Positions 62,000 through 64,000 of a DNA stretch of 64,000 bases are shown piece after piece (within the stretch, counting starts at the first letter, position 1; every line of letters starts with the position of its first letter). Under the pieces are notes generated by a model. The model was not told the origin of the DNA. It saw only the letters and a program-made list of their open reading frames with translations, and did not search any database. A program made the position numbers and the translations under genes. The DNA lies in contig OZ022242.1 of the NCBI GenBank assembly GCA_963978895.1, forward strand, positions 26,566,924 through 26,630,923, given 5' to 3'. Source of the DNA: Erpobdella octoculata. Taxonomy: Eukaryota > Annelida > Clitellata > Hirudinida > Erpobdellidae.

Positions 62000-62910
62000 T
62001 TTCAGAACTTTGGGCCAGGTGTTGAAAAATGACTGGGTAGTACCAAACTTCAGGCTTGGATCAAGTAGTACCAATAAACATATTGGACTTTTCAGAATTT
62101 TTTTAAATATTCAAAAAACAAACATAGGTTGTTGCTGGATACTTTAATAAAAATGTTTTTTGACCCAATCAATTTGATTGTTGAACATTAAAAATTATCA
62201 AAAAGAATGAGTAATGACCTTTTCAGACATTATCTACATACATAATTTCATATGTTTGTATGTATGTATGTATGTATGTATGTATGTATGTATGTATGTA
62301 TGTATGTATGTGTGTATGTATGTGTGTATGTATGTATGTATGTATGTATGTATGTATGTATGTTAGCAATTTCGCATAACGCGGCAGCCACAGCGGTCAG
62401 CAGTTGATCAAATTAGTGCGTGCAGGCGTGTAATTAAAGTTATTATGCAATTGTACACTGTCAGCCCTAAAGATGAAAAAGTGGGCTGCAATCGCAAAAT
62501 AATATATAGTGGTATTTTAAAAAATCAGTCATTTTTGACGGGTTATCTCTAGTCAATAACTAGTTTTAAGAAAAAGTGTACTTTATACTGAAAACCAGTA
62601 AATATGTGTTACTTGATTGTAGTGAAGAATGTTCATATCAGGGCTTTTGTAATCGAACATTTGGAATTTTTTTGACCTATACATCTGCAAAAAATATGAA
62701 TTTCAATATATGCAAAACAACAAACCAATTTAAGCTTATTATACGATGCAAAATTGATCAATGAGTGCATACATACATACATTAAAAACACGTAATAAAA
62801 ACCTGAGCAAAATGAACAAGGTTTTTCACAGAGCTACCAGCTGGATCATGAGCTGCATACACAGGGAATCTTGTCTGTAAATCATTCATATACTTTGATA
62901 CATCTGCTTG
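46540..62910 (-). CDS. LIPA: Acid lipase (LIPA/gastric lipase family), last three exons seen
   Basis: This family comprises alpha/beta-hydrolases that cut cholesteryl esters and triglycerides in lysosomes or the gut. Three - strand exons are readable: 62910-62803, 61766-61680 and 46680-46540. They carry family landmarks: the HDPAGSSVKNLVHFAQ block, the catalytic Asp region SGGKDQLSDPE, and the catalytic His in YQHLDFTWGLDA, with a stop 18 codons after that block. All three are phase 0. In vertebrate enzymes about 20 residues (the AVKFQKFQAFDWG..NYFHYNQ stretch) lie between the first and second of these; I did not find that exon between 61766 and 62803. Upstream exons with the nucleophile Ser would lie beyond the right edge. 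The 15-kb last intron holds the CR1, MULE-like, hAT and pogo elements. Whether it is the lysosomal or a secreted paralogue cannot be told from these exons. Confidence 0.85.
46740..48600. other. Intron sequence, little recognised
   Basis: Lies in the last lipase intron. A - strand ORF near 47830-47608 (VIYKPPTSEDNIDHH..) may be a decayed endonuclease piece of a non-LTR element. Otherwise nothing recognised. Confidence 0.35.
48859..49872 (+). pseudogene. CR1/L2-type endonuclease region
   Basis: Two open frames separated by stops and a frameshift near 49230. The second has GGICVFASPEVKMSILPFPS, ALVVVYRPGSQPITTKFITE, CCIVGDVNIHLDDPGSSHAI, THRGGHQLDVFISRSGD and ISDHSLL. GDVNIH, QLDVFI and SDH are APE endonuclease motifs. 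The upstream frame ends in IGVLNAQSLGNKSA, the usual start of the domain. It continues into the RT at 52040 after an insertion. Confidence 0.8.
49899..52031. mobile_element. hAT-like non-autonomous element inside the CR1/L2 copy
   Basis: Flanks ACTCCAGT (49891-49898) and GCTCCAGT (52032-52039) match at 7 of 8 bases. The ends have GACTGTAGTTAAAGTTA on the left and the inverse TTAAAGTTACACTTAACTG on the right, with CAGTTACTATTACAGTTA-type repeats inside. Ignoring it, the CR1 reading frame continues across the site. A TAAGC-family MITE sits within it. Confidence 0.68.
50683..51983 (+). mobile_element. TAAGC-family MITE, copy 1
   Basis: TAAGCTTCTGCGTCCCG to CGGGACGCAGATGCTTA, flanked by perfect 8-bp duplications GTTATTAG (50675-50682 and 51984-51991). 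1301 bp, long stretches near-identical to copy 2. Confidence 0.88.
52040..53923 (+). pseudogene. CR1/L2-type reverse transcriptase
   Basis: The frame 52102-53418 carries CSLDPVPTWLLKKIPAVVAP, LSSYRPFSNLSFVSKMVERI, QSAYRCSHSTETALVRLYND, LMLLDMSAAFDTVDN and GVPQGCVLGPRLFV. The catalytic YADD is changed to FAND, so the enzyme is dead. After a TGA at 53416 the frame resumes: LGECLSMKQHVAQVSKTC, ISRLDYCNSILAHLP and FELHWLPISHRINYKLCLLT. It stops at the MULE-like insertion (53924). Confidence 0.87.
53924..55465. mobile_element. MULE-like foldback element, 9-bp TSD, repeat-built termini
   Basis: Perfect 9-bp duplications GCTCTGCGG at 53915-53923 and 55466-55474. Inverted termini of about 300-370 bp (53924-54240 and 55095-55465) are made of tandem GTTCACGACAAAAC and GTTCACAGACAAAATG units. 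The central 850 bp is AT-rich without a recognised gene. Nine-bp duplications and long inverted termini suggest Mutator-like elements. Open frames over the termini are by-products. Confidence 0.8.
55475..55805 (+). pseudogene. CR1/L2-type element 3' end
   Basis: Continues the RT C-terminus after the insertion (HDLEIP.., AAPEAWNHLPVELKLTT-like with small frameshifts, LKTNLFASAYKDFLQ). The 3' UTR ends in AATAAATAAATAAAG, a short tandem tail usual for CR1/L2 elements. Confidence 0.78.
55820..57240 (+). pseudogene. hAT transposase remnant (GTF2IRD2/ZBED-like)
   Basis: Readable in pieces: SFNEGEFVKECAIKIVEDIC PEKKFSYVSLARNT near 55838, GAPTMTGEHSGLA, then KLHCIIHHHVLCAKHLRCDH VMKPVTKAI at 56227-56310, SLREEIGQFM near 56470, and a C-terminal DSMYLCKQTISVINFNKNHV KTRLND. 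These follow the order of GTF2IRD2-like hAT transposases. Many stops and a deletion of the catalytic middle make it dead. Terminal repeats were not found. Confidence 0.78.
57510..57680 (+). mobile_element. Helitron-type purine-rich body and decayed 3' end
   Basis: GGGAGCGGGAAAGCGATCGG units, then GAAAACCTCTAAAAACCC and a damaged hairpin (CTATGCCGGGTGCCC); the expected CTAG is lost. Confidence 0.5.
58640..58860 (+). pseudogene. pogo transposase N-terminus (psq-type HTH)
   Basis: MGISFGKEKFLEYAGQLANK, HGCRFKNGKPSNKWWRLLNN and LRKPESTTSIWKQ match the DNA-binding region of pogo-type transposases (..GKEKFLEYAGQLAKEKGTPFKNGVPS..WW..). The open frame ends near 58856 and the DDE domain is deleted. 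Confidence 0.75.
58868..59098 (+). pseudogene. pogo-type C-terminal PHD-like zinc finger
   Basis: In one frame: NWQCNACKGFY, stop, DHPKYKNPWIYCIICRIVRY HSMCC and GDFTCSNCFSEDS. The C-x2-C ... C-x2-C ... H ... C ... C-x2-C pattern matches the PHD finger found at the end of pogo/Tigger-like proteins. One internal stop. Confidence 0.62.
59850..60809. other. Intron sequence without recognised features
   Basis: AT-rich, no conserved coding motif or terminal repeats seen. Confidence 0.4.
60810..61638 (-). mobile_element. hAT element, CAGTGATGGGCA family, copy 2
   Basis: Begins CAGTGATGGGCACCAACTAC and ends AGTGCCCATCACTG, with the same GTAGTTATAACTAC subterminal palindromes as copy 1. Flanks share only GCAATT clearly, so the target duplication is imperfect. 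Inside, about four direct repeats of AATATAATAAAAACAAAGTATTTTTAA (61075-61200; each about 36-41 bp). A hint of the transposase C-terminus remains on the - strand near 61230-61430. Confidence 0.78.
61680..61766 (-). CDS. LIPA: Acid lipase exon with catalytic Asp
   Basis: 87 bp, 29 codons: TTPPEYELNNMKVPTYLFSG then GKDQLSDPE. It matches the [25 protein letters not shown] block; the Asp of GKDQL is the expected catalytic residue. Acceptor TTTTAG, donor GTAATA. Confidence 0.88.
61951..62000. repeat. (ATT)n microsatellite
   Basis: About 16 uninterrupted ATT units in the lipase intron. Confidence 0.95.
62255..62362. repeat. (GTAT)n microsatellite
   Basis: About 27 units with a few GTGT variants. 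Confidence 0.95.
62803..62910 (-). CDS. LIPA: Acid lipase exon (HxPAGSS block)
   Basis: 108 bp, 36 codons, reading QADVSKYMNDLQTRFPVYAA then HDPAGSSVKNLVHFAQ. It matches [22 protein letters not shown] in human LIPA. Acceptor CCTCAG, donor GTTTTT. Confidence 0.85.
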
Positions 62911-63434
62911 CTGAGGTGTCATTTCATTATAGACCAATAATAATAATAGTTTATTATGCTCAAATTAATGAGATTAAAAAATGGTTTCTTATTTGGTGAG
63001 CAGATTTTCATTGTTGCATATGATAATTAATGATAAAATATCAATGCAAACACTAAAATAATGATGATATTTACTGACTCATAATCTTCAATGTCTTACT
63101 AATTATTATTTGGCTTCACTTTTGTCTCTCAGCAATATCTAGCACAGTCAAAAAATTTTGTATTTGCTTTGTATTTGACAAATGATTAAAAATAATTGCT
63201 TTGCAGCCTCCCACATAAATGTTGGAATGATTTATTATTACAACTATTCTATGTATATTTGTGTTTCTGGTTTTTATTGTGATGACCTTGTCGTGAAGAG
63301 TTGTGAACATATTTTGTTGTGCAATAAGTTTTACGATACAATTTTATAACTAATTGGTGTCGTTTATATAAAAGTTATCGCTTGGTACAAGCTCTAAAGG
63401 GATAGTTAGATAAGTCAACCTGAGCGACAATACG

Positions 63435-63698
63435 ATGGACCAAGGCAATGCGGCAAAATTTTTTGTAGCCAAGTTGACTGACACAAATTACAAGCCATGG
63501 AAATTTATATTCAAGATGCTCTCATCAGAGAAGGTACTTGAAAATGCGTATAAAGAAAATATTCTGAACAGTCCATCACACGAATGGATCGAGTTGGATC
63601 AAAGAGCACAAAGTACTATTTCATTTAGTATCAATGACATCAGCAAACAAAATGTGGAAAAATTGATTTCCAATAGTATAAATTTTATATTCTTTTGA
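63435..63698 (+). pseudogene. Copia-type gag N-terminus
   Basis: MDQGNAAKFFVAKLTDTNYK then PWKFIFKMLSSEKVLENAY and ELDQRAQSTISFSINDI. The N-x-x-x-W-K-F..M start and the WxxxDxxAxxxIxxxI block are typical of Copia/UBN2 gag. It stops after 87 codons. The 130 bp upstream (TATAAAAG at 63367, then a leader) could be the end of an LTR and leader, but no LTR pair was found. Confidence 0.72.
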
Positions 63699-63799
63699 TT
63701 TGATAGGTAGAGTGTTTTTTCGTTTTTTCTTTTGTTAGTGTGCTAATTCTTTGACAATTTCGGTTCTTTCTGTTTGTTTACTTTTCTTGTTTTACTTTT

Positions 63800-63841
63800 G
63801 ACCCTGAGGATGGCTGACATAGCTGAAACGGTCCGTCGGTC
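63800..63841 (+). ncRNA. Hammerhead ribozyme, PLE-associated
   Basis: Stem I GACC/GGTC, core CTGAGGA, stem II GGCT/AGCT, GAAA, stem III CGG-U-CCG, then UC (cleavage predicted after 63837). The PLE start codon follows at 63858. Confidence 0.8.
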
Positions 63842-63857
63842 TGACAATAAAAGTTTA

Positions 63858-63984
63858 ATGGAAAAGTTTTTGGCTAATTGTAGTCTCGAACAGAGAGTTT
63901 TGTGCCGAAAGGTCGAGAATTTGGCTCGTAAAGTTGTTTCTGCCAAATGGCGAGTTGTGTTTCTTGGAGCGTGTCTCAAAGGTA
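63858..63984 (+). pseudogene. PLE ORF N-terminus, truncated
   Basis: MEKFLANCSLEQRVLCRKVE then KVVSAKWRVVFLGACLKG, followed by TATATG repeats running to the window edge. A diverged member of the same family. Confidence 0.55.
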
Positions 63985-64000
63985 TATGTATATGTATATG

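Noticed and set aside
62255..62362. CRISPR-like or regulatory repeat arrays in tetranucleotide tracts
   Set aside because: Simple GTAT/CATA microsatellites with no spacers; the genome is eukaryotic.

Overview
The window is AT-rich nuclear DNA from an animal, probably an invertebrate. It has spliced genes with GT-AG introns, heavy transposon load, long (TA)n tracts and no bacterial gene organisation. I cannot name the species.

Two host genes converge near 46 kb. On the + strand, VPS36 (ESCRT-II) is readable as eleven in-frame exons between 9978 and its stop at 46036. Every exon junction keeps phase and the protein is collinear with animal VPS36. The exon(s) for roughly the first 60 residues of the GLUE domain were not found. 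On the - strand, the 3' end of a lysosomal/gastric-type acid lipase gene is readable as three exons (62910-62803, 61766-61680, 46680-46540). Its last exon is largely copied in a recent 240-bp tandem duplication. The introns of both genes are filled with transposons.

Region by region: 0-4 kb holds a Helitron end and a Penelope-like element (PLE) with a GIY-YIG domain. 6-9.5 kb holds transposase and CR1/L2-type reverse transcriptase remnants and a MITE. 10.9-12.6 kb and 27.9-29.1 kb hold two related non-autonomous Helitrons. 13-15 kb, 21.5 kb, 24.8-25.2 kb, 43.6-44.5 kb and 63.8 kb hold PLE 5' ends, each with a hammerhead ribozyme followed by the start of an ORF that usually breaks off in (TA)n. 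15.9-18.9 kb and 26.2-27.4 kb hold hAT elements with clear 8-bp target duplications. 29.7-33.6 kb holds a damaged Copia-type element with an acidic repeat ORF. 37-45 kb is a nested stack: a CR1-like element is split by an LTR retrotransposon that has captured a non-muscle myosin II rod segment, and that LTR element was itself entered by an intact RTE-like element and a palindromic PLE. 48.8-55.8 kb is a CR1/L2 element split by a hAT-like element (itself carrying a MITE) and by a MULE-like foldback element. 55.8-61.6 kb holds a GTF2IRD2/ZBED-like hAT remnant, a pogo deletion derivative and another hAT. A Copia gag fragment lies at 63.4 kb.

The strongest observations are: (1) ten hammerhead ribozyme motifs (nine with an intact core) linked to PLE 5' ends; (2) a myosin II rod captured behind a retropepsin-like domain inside an LTR retrotransposon with an exact 5-bp target duplication; (3) several nested insertions whose order can be read from target duplications; (4) the duplicated terminal exon of the acid lipase gene. 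Family names come from recognition by eye; no database search was run.
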